From Acidovorax delafieldii (GTDB lineage: Bacteria; Pseudomonadota; Gammaproteobacteria; Burkholderiales; Burkholderiaceae_C): a stretch of DNA of 64,000 bases. Position numbers and translations under genes: made by a program. Of this stretch, positions 48,835 through 59,370 are shown piece after piece. Where the stretch lies: assembly GCA_002377855.1 (NCBI GenBank), contig DFQQ01000035.1:53371-117370 (forward strand). The letters run 5' to 3'. How positions within the stretch are numbered: the first letter of the stretch is position 1; the number at the start of each line of letters is the position of its first letter. Under the pieces are notes generated by a model. It saw nothing but the letters and a program-made list of their open reading frames with translations. It did not search any database and was not told the origin of the DNA.

Positions 48835-51264
48835 TCACTGATCCCCATCCCGCGCTGGTCTGTCGGTCAGCGATGGCACCACCACGCCCGGCACCGGAGT
48901 TGCCGCGGCTTCCGAGGGCGTCAGCGGAACAGGGCTGCCCCCGAACACCGCCCCGCCCTGCCCCCCTTGGGCGCCGGGCGGCGGTGGGTCCGCGTCGCGG
49001 ATCACCGGCGGCAGCGAGCCCGGTGGCACTGGCTGCGGAGCCGGGTCCACTCCCACTTCAGGTGGCGGCGGTACGTCTCGCCCAAACAGATCGCGCACCC
49101 AGCCGCGCACGCCGTTCATGGCGTCGCCCAGCACGCTCGGGGCTTCTTCGTCGATAAAGCGATCGCGGCCGTCCAGGGTGTTGGTGCGAAAGGCCTGCTG
49201 AAGAAATTCGCCCACCATGGGCAGCGCGCTGTGGGCGCCCTGGCCCCAGTAGTCACTGCGCAGGGTGATGCGCCCGTCGTTGAATCCCGCCCATGCCCCG
49301 GCCACCACGCGGGGGTGCAGCGCGATAAACCAGCCGTCGGTGTTGTCTTGCGTGGTGCCGGTTTTGCCCGCCAGGTCAGCGCGCAGGCCGTAGCGGCTGC
49401 GCAGGGCTGCGCCCGTGCCCCGGTCAATGGTGCCGCGCATGGCGTTGCGCAGGGTTTGCGCGGCCTGCAGCGGCATGGCCTGCTCGGGCGCGGGCGGGGC
49501 AAAGGTTTGCAGCACCTTGCCGTGGCGGTCTTCAATGCTGGTGATGAGGATGGGCTCGATGTACCGGCCCGCATTGGCAATGGTGCTGTAGGCGGTGACC
49601 ATTTCGCGCAAGGAGACCGGGCTGGTGCCCAGGGCGAGGGATGGCACCTCTTCCAGCTTGCTCTCTCGCACACCCATGGCGCGGGCCAGCTCGGCCACGC
49701 GCTGGGGGCCCACCTTGTACATGACCTGGGCGGTGATGGTGTTCTTGGAAAAAGCCAGGCCGTCCGCCAGCGTCATGGGGGCGTTGCTGGGTGCGCCGCC
49801 GTCGGTCGGGCGCCATACCTGGTTGCCGCCCAGCGGTATCTCTACCGCCTCGTCCATCAGTTCATCGCTGGGAAGCGCGCCTTGCATGAAAGCCGCACCG
49901 TATACAAACGGCTTGAAGGTGGAGCCAGGCTGGCGGCGGGCGGCCTGCACGTGGTCGAACGGGTCGGCGGCAAAGTCGCGGCTGCCCACCCAGGCCAGCA
50001 CATGGCCGGTGACCGGGTCCATGGCCATGAAGCCGGCCTGCACGCGGGTTTTTTCTGCGCGCAGCTTCTGCATGAAGGCGGTGTCTGCCAGCAGTGCCTT
50101 GAGGGTCTCGTCGGCGGGCTCGCCTTTGTCAATGGCCTCACGGTAGGGCGCGCTTTCGCGCACTAGCGCGTGCACCAGTTCGCTCTTGGGGTTCCAGCCA
50201 TTGCGGGCTGACCAGGCGTTGTCGGCAATGCCTTGCAGCTGGCGGCCTTGGCGCGCCACGGCCTGGTTGGCCATGGTCTGCAGGCGCGAGTCGATGGTGG
50301 TGCGCACGATGAGGCCATCGGCATGCAGGCTGTAGCCATTGGCATCGGCCCAGGCAATGAGCTGCTTGCGCAACTGCTGCGCGAAGTGCGGGGCCAGACC
50401 CATGGCTTCGGTCTGGCGTTCAAAGTCAATGCGCAGCGCGCGCTTTTGCAGGGCCGCCAGCTTGGACTCCTCCAGCTTGCCGCGCTTGACCATTTGTGCC
50501 AGCACGATGTTGCGCCGCGCCTGTGATCGCTCGGGCTGCGTCACGGGGTTGTAGTAGGCCGTGCCCTTGAGCATGCCGATCAGCGTGGCGCTTTCCAGCA
50601 GGTTGAGCTTGTCGGCAGACTTGTCGAAATACGTGCGCGCGGCCATCTCGATACCGTAGGCGTTGTACAGGAACGGCACGGTGTTGAGGTAGGTCTCTAG
50701 GATCTCATCCTTGGAGTAGGTCCACTCGATTTTGAAGGCGGTGATGGCTTCCTTGACCTTGCGGGTGATGGTGCGCGAGCGGCCGATTTCTTCAGGGAAG
50801 AGGTTGCGCGCCAGCTGCTGCGTGATGGTGGAGCCGCCCTGCGGATCGCCCCGCAAGGTATGCACCACCGACGACGCAGTGCGTCGGAAATCCATGCCCG
50901 AGTGCTCGTAAAAGCGGTGGTCCTCGGTGGCAATGAGAGCATTGACCACATAGGGCGAGATACGGTTCAGGGCCACCCATTCGCGGTTGGCCCAGCGGTA
51001 CTCGGCCAGCACCTTACCGTCCACCGACAGCAGCTGCGCGGGCCGCTCGGTCTTGGCCTTGGTGATGTCGGCAATCGACGGGGTGAACGGGATGAGCAGC
51101 AGGGTGTAGAGCACCAGCGCGGCGGGTGCTGCCACCAAGGCCCACAGCCAGGTGCGGCGCGTGGTGCGGGCTGCGGCCCATGCAGCCCAGCCGCGCAGCA
51201 ACGGCAGCGCCAGCCCCATCCAGCGCCCCACGCCCAACAGCGCCGAATGAAGCGATGAAAGCAT
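48835..51264 (-). CDS. Penicillin-binding protein 1A-type transglycosylase/transpeptidase
   Basis: About 809 residues. A cytoplasmic start and one TM helix (near 40-60) are followed by the GT51 glycosyltransferase with catalytic EDHRFYEHSG and QGGSTITQQLARN. The transpeptidase domain has STFK, SKN and KTGTT boxes. A Pro-rich tail of about 80 residues ends the protein. It builds and cross-links peptidoglycan in the periplasm. ATG 51264 is preferred; a TTG at 51279 overlaps the ligA stop. It follows ligA by 11 bp, so cell-wall synthesis is tied to the smc-zipA-ligA run. Confidence 0.92.
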   Translation of the reverse strand: MLSSLHSALLGVGRWMGLALPLLRGWAAWAAARTTRRTWLWALVAAPAALVLYTLLLIPFTPSIADITKAKTERPAQLLSVDGKVLAEYRWANREWVALNRISPYVVNALIATEDHRFYEHSGMDFRRTASSVVHTLRGDPQGGSTITQQLARNLFPEEIGRSRTITRKVKEAITAFKIEWTYSKDEILETYLNTVPFLYNAYGIEMAARTYFDKSADKLNLLESATLIGMLKGTAYYNPVTQPERSQARRNIVLAQMVKRGKLEESKLAALQKRALRIDFERQTEAMGLAPHFAQQLRKQLIAWADANGYSLHADGLIVRTTIDSRLQTMANQAVARQGRQLQGIADNAWSARNGWNPKSELVHALVRESAPYREAIDKGEPADETLKALLADTAFMQKLRAEKTRVQAGFMAMDPVTGHVLAWVGSRDFAADPFDHVQAARRQPGSTFKPFVYGAAFMQGALPSDELMDEAVEIPLGGNQVWRPTDGGAPSNAPMTLADGLAFSKNTITAQVMYKVGPQRVAELARAMGVRESKLEEVPSLALGTSPVSLREMVTAYSTIANAGRYIEPILITSIEDRHGKVLQTFAPPAPEQAMPLQAAQTLRNAMRGTIDRGTGAALRSRYGLRADLAGKTGTTQDNTDGWFIALHPRVVAGAWAGFNDGRITLRSDYWGQGAHSALPMVGEFLQQAFRTNTLDGRDRFIDEEAPSVLGDAMNGVRGWVRDLFGRDVPPPPEVGVDPAPQPVPPGSLPPVIRDADPPPPGAQGGQGGAVFGGSPVPLTPSEAAATPVPGVVVPSLTDRPARDGDQ

Positions 51265-51275
51265 GCCGCGCCCTG

Positions 51276-53585
<2,310 letters not shown>

Positions 53586-54725
53586 CTAGCTGAACAGTCG
53601 CCGCGCCAGCACCGAGCCCGCCGACAGATCTCGCGCGTCGAGTTGGTCGTACAGCAACTCCAGGTCGGCGGCAATCGGGTCCATGGCCATCGCGGGCAGG
53701 GGCTGGCCGTTTTGGTCGCACAGGACGCCGTCCATGGCTTCTGCCAGGGCGGCGCCCACTTCGCGCAGGCGGGCAAAGGGCTGCTCGGAGCGGTGCACTT
53801 GGGCGACGTCCAAGCTCAGGCTGATATCGCGGATGGCGGATTGGTCTGGATCGTCGGCCAGGGCGGCCTGGGTGTCGTAGCCCAGGGTGAGCACGGGCGG
53901 CATACCGGGCGCGCTGGCGGGCAAGACCAGGCGCCCGGGCATGGCGCCCACCACAAAGCCCGCGCGGGCCGCGTTTTGCAGCAGGTAGCCAGGGCTCCAG
54001 GCGGCTTGGCGCGCGCGCAGCATGAACATGAGCTGCGCGTCATGGTCGCTGGCGAACTGGTCCAGCTCACGGGCGCGGGCCACTTCCTGCAGCATGTCGG
54101 GGAAATCGGGGGCAGCGTTGATGGCGTCGGCAAAGCCCTGCGCCTTCATCACAAACTCAGAGAACTCGATTTCGTTGAGCGCGCCCATGCGGTTGGCCAG
54201 TTGCACCCCCGCCTGGAAGCTGCGGTAGCGCTGGCCGGGCGCGGGGGTCTCCCACTGCTGGGTGGCATCGTTGAGGCCTTCAATGGCGAAGGGCTTGCTG
54301 CCTGCACGACGCGTAGGGGGCAAGGCGGCCAGCGCGGCATCGCCAGAGACGAGGTTTTCGGGCTGCAGCGATGCAATCACATCGATCAGCGGGTCCAGCC
54401 CGGGGCGGCGTTCCAGGCTGGACATGGGAACGGGCATGCGCAGGGCTTCGCCCGCATCCACAGTGTGTTCGTGCGGTTCCGCCCCCTGGTCCAGGCCTGC
54501 ATAGCTGGCAGCATCGCTCGGGCCCAGGTCGGCATCGAGCGAAGGCTCTTGGCGCAGGGCGGGCTCGAGGAGAGAATCGCCAGCGGTGGGGGCCGGGTGG
54601 TCCGGGTCGGGCGGCAAGGCCTTTTTGGGTGCGTTGCGGTGCAGGGTCCAGGCGTTGTAGGCCACGATGGCCGCCAGCACCAGCCCGCCGGTGATTGCCA
54701 GACTCAGTAACAGGGATGAGTTCAT
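53586..54725 (-). CDS. zipA: ZipA-like cell division protein
   Basis: This 379-residue protein has an N-terminal TM helix (MNSSLLLSLAITGGLVLAAI), a Pro/Asp-rich linker and a C-terminal ZipA/FtsZ-binding-like domain (GYLLQNAARAGFVVGAMPGRLVL, SLSLDVAQVHRSEQPFARLR). Sequence identity to E. coli ZipA is expected to be low; the position between smc and ligA is the usual betaproteobacterial zipA locus. It would anchor FtsZ to the membrane. Confidence 0.82.
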   Translation of the reverse strand: MNSSLLLSLAITGGLVLAAIVAYNAWTLHRNAPKKALPPDPDHPAPTAGDSLLEPALRQEPSLDADLGPSDAASYAGLDQGAEPHEHTVDAGEALRMPVPMSSLERRPGLDPLIDVIASLQPENLVSGDAALAALPPTRRAGSKPFAIEGLNDATQQWETPAPGQRYRSFQAGVQLANRMGALNEIEFSEFVMKAQGFADAINAAPDFPDMLQEVARARELDQFASDHDAQLMFMLRARQAAWSPGYLLQNAARAGFVVGAMPGRLVLPASAPGMPPVLTLGYDTQAALADDPDQSAIRDISLSLDVAQVHRSEQPFARLREVGAALAEAMDGVLCDQNGQPLPAMAMDPIAADLELLYDQLDARDLSAGSVLARRLFS

Positions 54726-54831
54726 GGGGGGTCAGTTCAATAAGACTTGCGCAAATCAGAATGTGACAGCCGTCTTGGCTTGGGGACGAGCTGCTTGCCT
54801 GGGCCCTGGTTTTGCGTAAGTCATCGGCAAA

Positions 54832-57800
54832 TCAAGCGTCGGCCATGGACAGGGCGGACTCCATGTCCACCGCCACGATGCGCGACACACCTTGTTCCTG
54901 CATGGTCACGCCGATGAGTTGCTCGGCCATTTCCATGGCGATCTTGTTGTGGCTGATGAACAGGAACTGGGTTTCCTTGCTCATGCTGGCCACCAGCTTG
55001 GCATAGCGTTCGGTGTTGGCGTCGTCCAGCGGCGCGTCCACCTCGTCCAGCAGGCAAAACGGCGCGGGGTTGAGCTGGAAGATCGCAAACACCAGCGCAA
55101 TCGCCGTGAGTGCCTTCTCGCCACCCGAGAGCAGGTGAATGGTCTGGTTCTTCTTGCCGGGCGGCTGCGCCATCACCTGCACACCAGAATCCAGAATTTC
55201 ATCACCGGTGATGATGAGCTTGGCCTGCCCGCCCCCGAACAGCTCGGGGAACATGCGGCCAAAGTGCCCGTTCACCGTTTCGAACGTGCCCGACAGCAGC
55301 TGGCGCGTTTCGCCGTCGATCTTGCGGATCGCGTCTTCCAGCGTGTTCATGGCCTCGGTCAGGTCGGCGGTTTGCGCATCCAGGAACACCTTGCGTTCGC
55401 GCGCCAGGTTCAGTTCATCGAGCGCGGCCAGGTTGACGGCACCCAGCGCGGCAATTTCGCGGTGCAGGCGGTCGATTTCGCCCTGCAGGCCCTGCACGCG
55501 CACGTTGCCGTCGGCAATGGATTTTTCCACGGCCTCCAGGTCGGCCTGGGCGTCGGTCAGCAGCGTGGTGTATTGCTCCAGGCCCAGGCGCGCGGCCTGT
55601 TCCTTGAGCTGGAATTCGGTGATGCGCTGGCGCAAAGGGTCCAGCGCGCGCTCCAGTTGCATGCGGCGCTCGTCGCTGCCGCGCAGCTTGGCCGTCAGGT
55701 CGTCGTATTCGCTGCGCTGGGCCGACAGGGCTTTTTCGCGCTCCATCTTCAAGTCCAGCGCCTGCTGCAGGCCGCCTTGGGCGGCAGCGTCTGAGAGACG
55801 GGCCAGCTCGTCGCGGGCGCGCTGCTGCTCGTCGGTGAGGGCCGTGGCCTGCTGGGTGGCGGTTTCAATAGACCGGTTCAGCTCGGCGCGGCGGGCGTCC
55901 AAGCTGCGCTGCGAGAAGGTGGCTTCCTGCACCTGGCGCTCCAGCATGCGCTGCTGTTCGCGGCAGGCGTTGAGCTTGCGCTCGGTCTCGATCACGCGGT
56001 CGCCCAGCTGGGCTTCGCGCTCCTGGCTGTCGGCCAGCTGCATGTCCAGCTCTTCAAAGCGGGCCTCGGCGGCCACGCGGCGTTCTTGCAGGTCGGCCAG
56101 TTGGGCCTCGACCTCGCCCAGGTCGGCGTCAATCTGCTCGCTGCGCGCACGGGTCTGCTCGGCCAACTGGGTCAGGCGCAAGGTTTCCACCTGCAGCTCG
56201 TGGGCGCGGCTCTGGGCCTCGGTGGCTTCGCGGCGGGCGGCCACCAGGCGTTGCGAGGCATCGGCATAGGCCGCTTCGGCGCGGACCAGCGCGGTACGCG
56301 ATTCGTCGGCAATCAGCGCCTGGGCGCGCAGTTCTTTTTCCAGGTGCTCAATTTCTTGGGCGCGTGCCAGCAGGCCCGATTGTTCGGAGTCTTGCGCGTA
56401 AAAGCTCACGCTGTGGCTGCTGACGGCATGGCCCGTGGGCACATAGATCACTTCGCCGGGCTGCAGGCTGGCGCGGCGGTTCAGGGCCTCGTCCAGCGTC
56501 TGGGCAATGCTGCAGCCTTGCAACCAGTCGGTCAGCACGGCACGCAGGCTGGCGTCGTGGATGCGCAGCAGGTCTGCCAGCCGCGTGTGCGCGCCCGTGG
56601 GCTCGGGCACCCCGTCGGCGGGGGCGCTGTAGAAGGCCAGACGGGCCGGGGGCGCGTCGTTTTCGTTCGAGCCGAGAAAGCCGCGCACCATGTCCAGGCG
56701 CCCTACTTCGAGCGCGCCCAGGCGTTCGCGCAGCGCGGCTTCCAGGGCGTTTTCCCAGCCGGGTTCGATGTGGATGCGGCTCCACAGGCCCTGCATGCCA
56801 TCCAGGCCGTGCTTGGCCAGCCAGGGACGCAGCTTGCCATCGGTCTTGACCTTTTCCTGCAGCGCCTTCAGGGCTTCCATGCGGGCCGACAGGTCGGTCT
56901 GGCGGGCGCTTTCGGTGTTCACGTCCTGCTGGCGGGCACGGCGGTCGTCGTCCAGCTGGGGCACGCTTTCTTGCAGCTCGGCCAGGCGGGCTTCGGTGGT
57001 TTCGGCAAGTTCCTGCGCGGCTTCGAGCTGGCTGCGCAGGTTGTTCAGGCGGGCTTCGTCTGGCGCGGCCAGGGCATTGCGGTCAGTGCGCAGGCGCTCG
57101 TAACGGGTGTCGAGCTGGCGGCTTTGCTCGTCAATGCTGCGCTGCTCTGCAGCCAGCACGCCAATTTGCTGCTGCACCTGCACCACGCTGGCGCGCTGCT
57201 CGCTGGCGCGGGTCTGGGCCTGCCGCAGAGCTTCTTCCAGATCGGGCAGTTGCATGGCCTGCTCTTCCAGCTGGGCGGCCAGCAGTTCGGCACGTTCTTC
57301 GGCGTCCACGCCGGCACCGGCCAGGTTTTCCAGCTCGATGTCGGCCTCTTCCTTGCGGGCCTGCCACTGGGCGATCTGCTCGGCCAGGGTAGACAGGCGC
57401 TGCTCCACGCGCACGCGGCCTTCCACCACGTAGCGGATTTCAGCCTCCAGCCGCCCTACCTCGGCCGTGGCCTCGTACAGCTTGCCCTGGGCCTGGTTGA
57501 CCTGGTCGCCCGCCGCGTAGTGCGCCTGGCGGATGGTTTCGAGGTCAGACTCCACAGCGCGCAGGTCGGCCATGCGCGATTCGAGGTCGTTCACGGCCTG
57601 CAGACCTTCCAGGCGCACCTTGGTCTGCTCGGCCTCGGCATCAGAGCGCTTCAAGAACCACAGCTGGTGCTGCTTGAGGGTGGCGTCGGCGTTCAGCGCG
57701 TTGTACTTGGCGGCCACCTCGGCCTGCTTTTCCAGCTTTTCGAGGTTGGCGTTCAGCTCGCGCAGGATGTCTTCCACCCGCGTGAGGTTTTCGCGCGTGT

Positions 57801-58356
57801 CGGCCAGGCGGTTTTCCGTCTCGCGGCGGCGCTCCTTGTATTTGGAAACGCCCGCGGCTTCTTCGAGGAACAGGCGCAGCTCTTCGGGGCGGCTTTCGAT
57901 GATGCGGCTGATGGTGCCCTGCCCGATGATGGCGTAGGCGCGGGGCCCCAGGCCGGTGCCCAGAAACACGTCCTGCACGTCGCGGCGGCGCACGGGCTGG
58001 TTGTTCAAAAAGTAGCTGCTGGTGCCGTCGCGTGTGAGCACGCGGCGCACGGCCACCTCGCCGTATTGACCCCACTGGCCGCCGGCGCGGTGGTCGGAGT
58101 TGTCAAACACCAGCTCCACGCTGGCGCGGCTGGCCTGCTTGCGCGTGGTGGTGCCGCTGAAGATCACGTCCTGCATGCTCTCGCCGCGCAGCTCGCTGGC
58201 CTTGCTCTCGCCCAGCACCCAGCGCACCGCATCCATGATGTTGGATTTGCCGCAGCCATTCGGCCCCACCACGCCGACCAGTTGCCCAGGCAGCATGAAA
58301 TTGGTGGGTTCAGCGAACGACTTGAAGCCGGAGAGCTTGATGGAGGTAAGACGCAC
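54832..58356 (-). CDS. smc: Chromosome segregation protein SMC
   Basis: This 1174-residue protein has Walker A VVGPNGCGKSNIMDAVRW, two long coiled coils around a hinge (near residues 500-650), the ABC signature LSGGEKALTAIAL and Walker B FCLLDEVDAPLDDAN. It starts with GTG (MRLTSIKLSGFKSF). It forms the core of the SMC-ScpAB condensin; scpA and scpB are not in the window. First gene of smc-zipA-ligA-PBP. Confidence 0.97.
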   Translation of the reverse strand: MRLTSIKLSGFKSFAEPTNFMLPGQLVGVVGPNGCGKSNIMDAVRWVLGESKASELRGESMQDVIFSGTTTRKQASRASVELVFDNSDHRAGGQWGQYGEVAVRRVLTRDGTSSYFLNNQPVRRRDVQDVFLGTGLGPRAYAIIGQGTISRIIESRPEELRLFLEEAAGVSKYKERRRETENRLADTRENLTRVEDILRELNANLEKLEKQAEVAAKYNALNADATLKQHQLWFLKRSDAEAEQTKVRLEGLQAVNDLESRMADLRAVESDLETIRQAHYAAGDQVNQAQGKLYEATAEVGRLEAEIRYVVEGRVRVEQRLSTLAEQIAQWQARKEEADIELENLAGAGVDAEERAELLAAQLEEQAMQLPDLEEALRQAQTRASEQRASVVQVQQQIGVLAAEQRSIDEQSRQLDTRYERLRTDRNALAAPDEARLNNLRSQLEAAQELAETTEARLAELQESVPQLDDDRRARQQDVNTESARQTDLSARMEALKALQEKVKTDGKLRPWLAKHGLDGMQGLWSRIHIEPGWENALEAALRERLGALEVGRLDMVRGFLGSNENDAPPARLAFYSAPADGVPEPTGAHTRLADLLRIHDASLRAVLTDWLQGCSIAQTLDEALNRRASLQPGEVIYVPTGHAVSSHSVSFYAQDSEQSGLLARAQEIEHLEKELRAQALIADESRTALVRAEAAYADASQRLVAARREATEAQSRAHELQVETLRLTQLAEQTRARSEQIDADLGEVEAQLADLQERRVAAEARFEELDMQLADSQEREAQLGDRVIETERKLNACREQQRMLERQVQEATFSQRSLDARRAELNRSIETATQQATALTDEQQRARDELARLSDAAAQGGLQQALDLKMEREKALSAQRSEYDDLTAKLRGSDERRMQLERALDPLRQRITEFQLKEQAARLGLEQYTTLLTDAQADLEAVEKSIADGNVRVQGLQGEIDRLHREIAALGAVNLAALDELNLARERKVFLDAQTADLTEAMNTLEDAIRKIDGETRQLLSGTFETVNGHFGRMFPELFGGGQAKLIITGDEILDSGVQVMAQPPGKKNQTIHLLSGGEKALTAIALVFAIFQLNPAPFCLLDEVDAPLDDANTERYAKLVASMSKETQFLFISHNKIAMEMAEQLIGVTMQEQGVSRIVAVDMESALSMADA

Positions 58357-58513
58357 GGGTCAGGCGGAGGGAGCGTGGAGCAAGGACAACTGCGAACAAC
58401 AACGCAAATCGCCCAGGAAGCTGCAGGCGACCTGGGCAGGCCCGGATGATACCGCGCCCCAAGGGGCCGCCTGCCCCTGAGCGTGGCACCCGCCACCACG
58501 CCCGGCCCGTTCG

Positions 58514-58530
58514 ATGCTGCGACGCAGCAT
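58514..58530. promoter_or_regulatory. Perfect palindrome upstream of smc
   Basis: ATGCTGCGACGCAGCAT has two 8-base arms around a single A. It is about 160 bp from the smc start and 215 bp from chaC. It lacks a T-run, so it looks more like a protein-binding site than a terminator. The regulator is unknown. Confidence 0.4.
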
Positions 58531-58550
58531 GCTGGCAGCCAATATTTAGT

Positions 58551-58598
58551 CAAATTCGCCTCTGGCGCTTGATAGATAAGCGCTAGCAGCTATCAAAA
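58551..58598 (+). repeat. Full reference copy of the dispersed palindromic element
   Basis: CAAATTCGCCTCTGGCGCTT, then GATAGAT, then AAGCGCTAGCAGCTATCAAA A. The GCGCTT/AAGCGC arms fold into a hairpin with an ATAGAT-type loop. This is the most complete of the 12 copies seen in the window and serves as the reference for the others. Confidence 0.85.
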
Positions 58599-58744
58599 CA
58601 AGAGCGATTACCCAGCCTGCGATAGGCCACGGCTGCCCGAGGTTTCACCGCCCCGGCCAGCAAATCCCCTCGGGGGCACCAATAATTGCGGCTCGGCATT
58701 CATCTCAGCCCCTCTGTTCAGACCAGACACCGCCACCCCACGGC

Positions 58745-59350
58745 ATGACACCCCTGCCCACCCTCACACCCCAGCCCCGCGACCCCGCTGCCATGCTGGC
58801 CCAGACGCTGGCGCAGTGGAACCCTCACCAAGACCTCTGGCTGTTTGGCTACGGCTCGCTCATCTGGCGGCCCGACTTTGACTACGCCGAGCAGCGCCCC
58901 GCCAAGGTGCACGGCTGGCACCGGGCGCTGAAGATGTGGAGCCGCGTGAACCGGGGCACGCCCGAATGCCCCGGCCTGGTGTTTGCGCTGCTGACCGGGG
59001 GCAGCTGCCGGGGCATGGTGTTTCGCATCGAACGGCACCGGGTGCTGGATGTGATGCCCCCGCTGTGGGACCGCGAGATGGTCAACGCCGTGTACGACCC
59101 GCGCTGGCTGCCCTGCCAGACGCCGCACGGCACAGTGAAGGCGCTGGCGTTCACCCTGTCGCGCAAAAGCCCCAACCACACCGGCGTGCTGCCAGACCCG
59201 GAATACACCCGCATCTTTGCCCAGGCCCGGGGGCGCTACGGCACCACGCACGACTACGCCAGGGCCACGCACGAGGGCTTGGTGAAGATGGGCATCCATG
59301 ACCGGGCGCTTGCGCGGTTGCTGGCACTGGCACCCAAGCGGGATGATTGA
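58745..59350 (+). CDS. chaC: Gamma-glutamylcyclotransferase (ChaC family)
   Basis: This 201-residue protein begins its fold with LWLFGYGSLIWRPDFDYAEQ, the substrate-binding YGSL motif. An acidic segment PPLWDREMVNAVYDPRWLPC supplies the probable catalytic Glu. ChaC enzymes break glutathione into 5-oxoproline and Cys-Gly. No neighbour suggests a special role. Confidence 0.92.
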   Translation: MTPLPTLTPQPRDPAAMLAQTLAQWNPHQDLWLFGYGSLIWRPDFDYAEQRPAKVHGWHRALKMWSRVNRGTPECPGLVFALLTGGSCRGMVFRIERHRVLDVMPPLWDREMVNAVYDPRWLPCQTPHGTVKALAFTLSRKSPNHTGVLPDPEYTRIFAQARGRYGTTHDYARATHEGLVKMGIHDRALARLLALAPKRDD

Positions 59351-59370
59351 GGCGGCGCCTGCCGGGTTGC

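Larger units (their letters stand above)
58357..58744. other. Divergent intergenic region smc/chaC
   Basis: About 388 bases with no supported gene. It holds a full dispersed element (58551-58598) and a perfect 17-base palindrome at 58514-58530 (ATGCTGCG A CGCAGCAT). Promoters for smc and chaC are expected here but not clearly visible. Confidence 0.6.
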
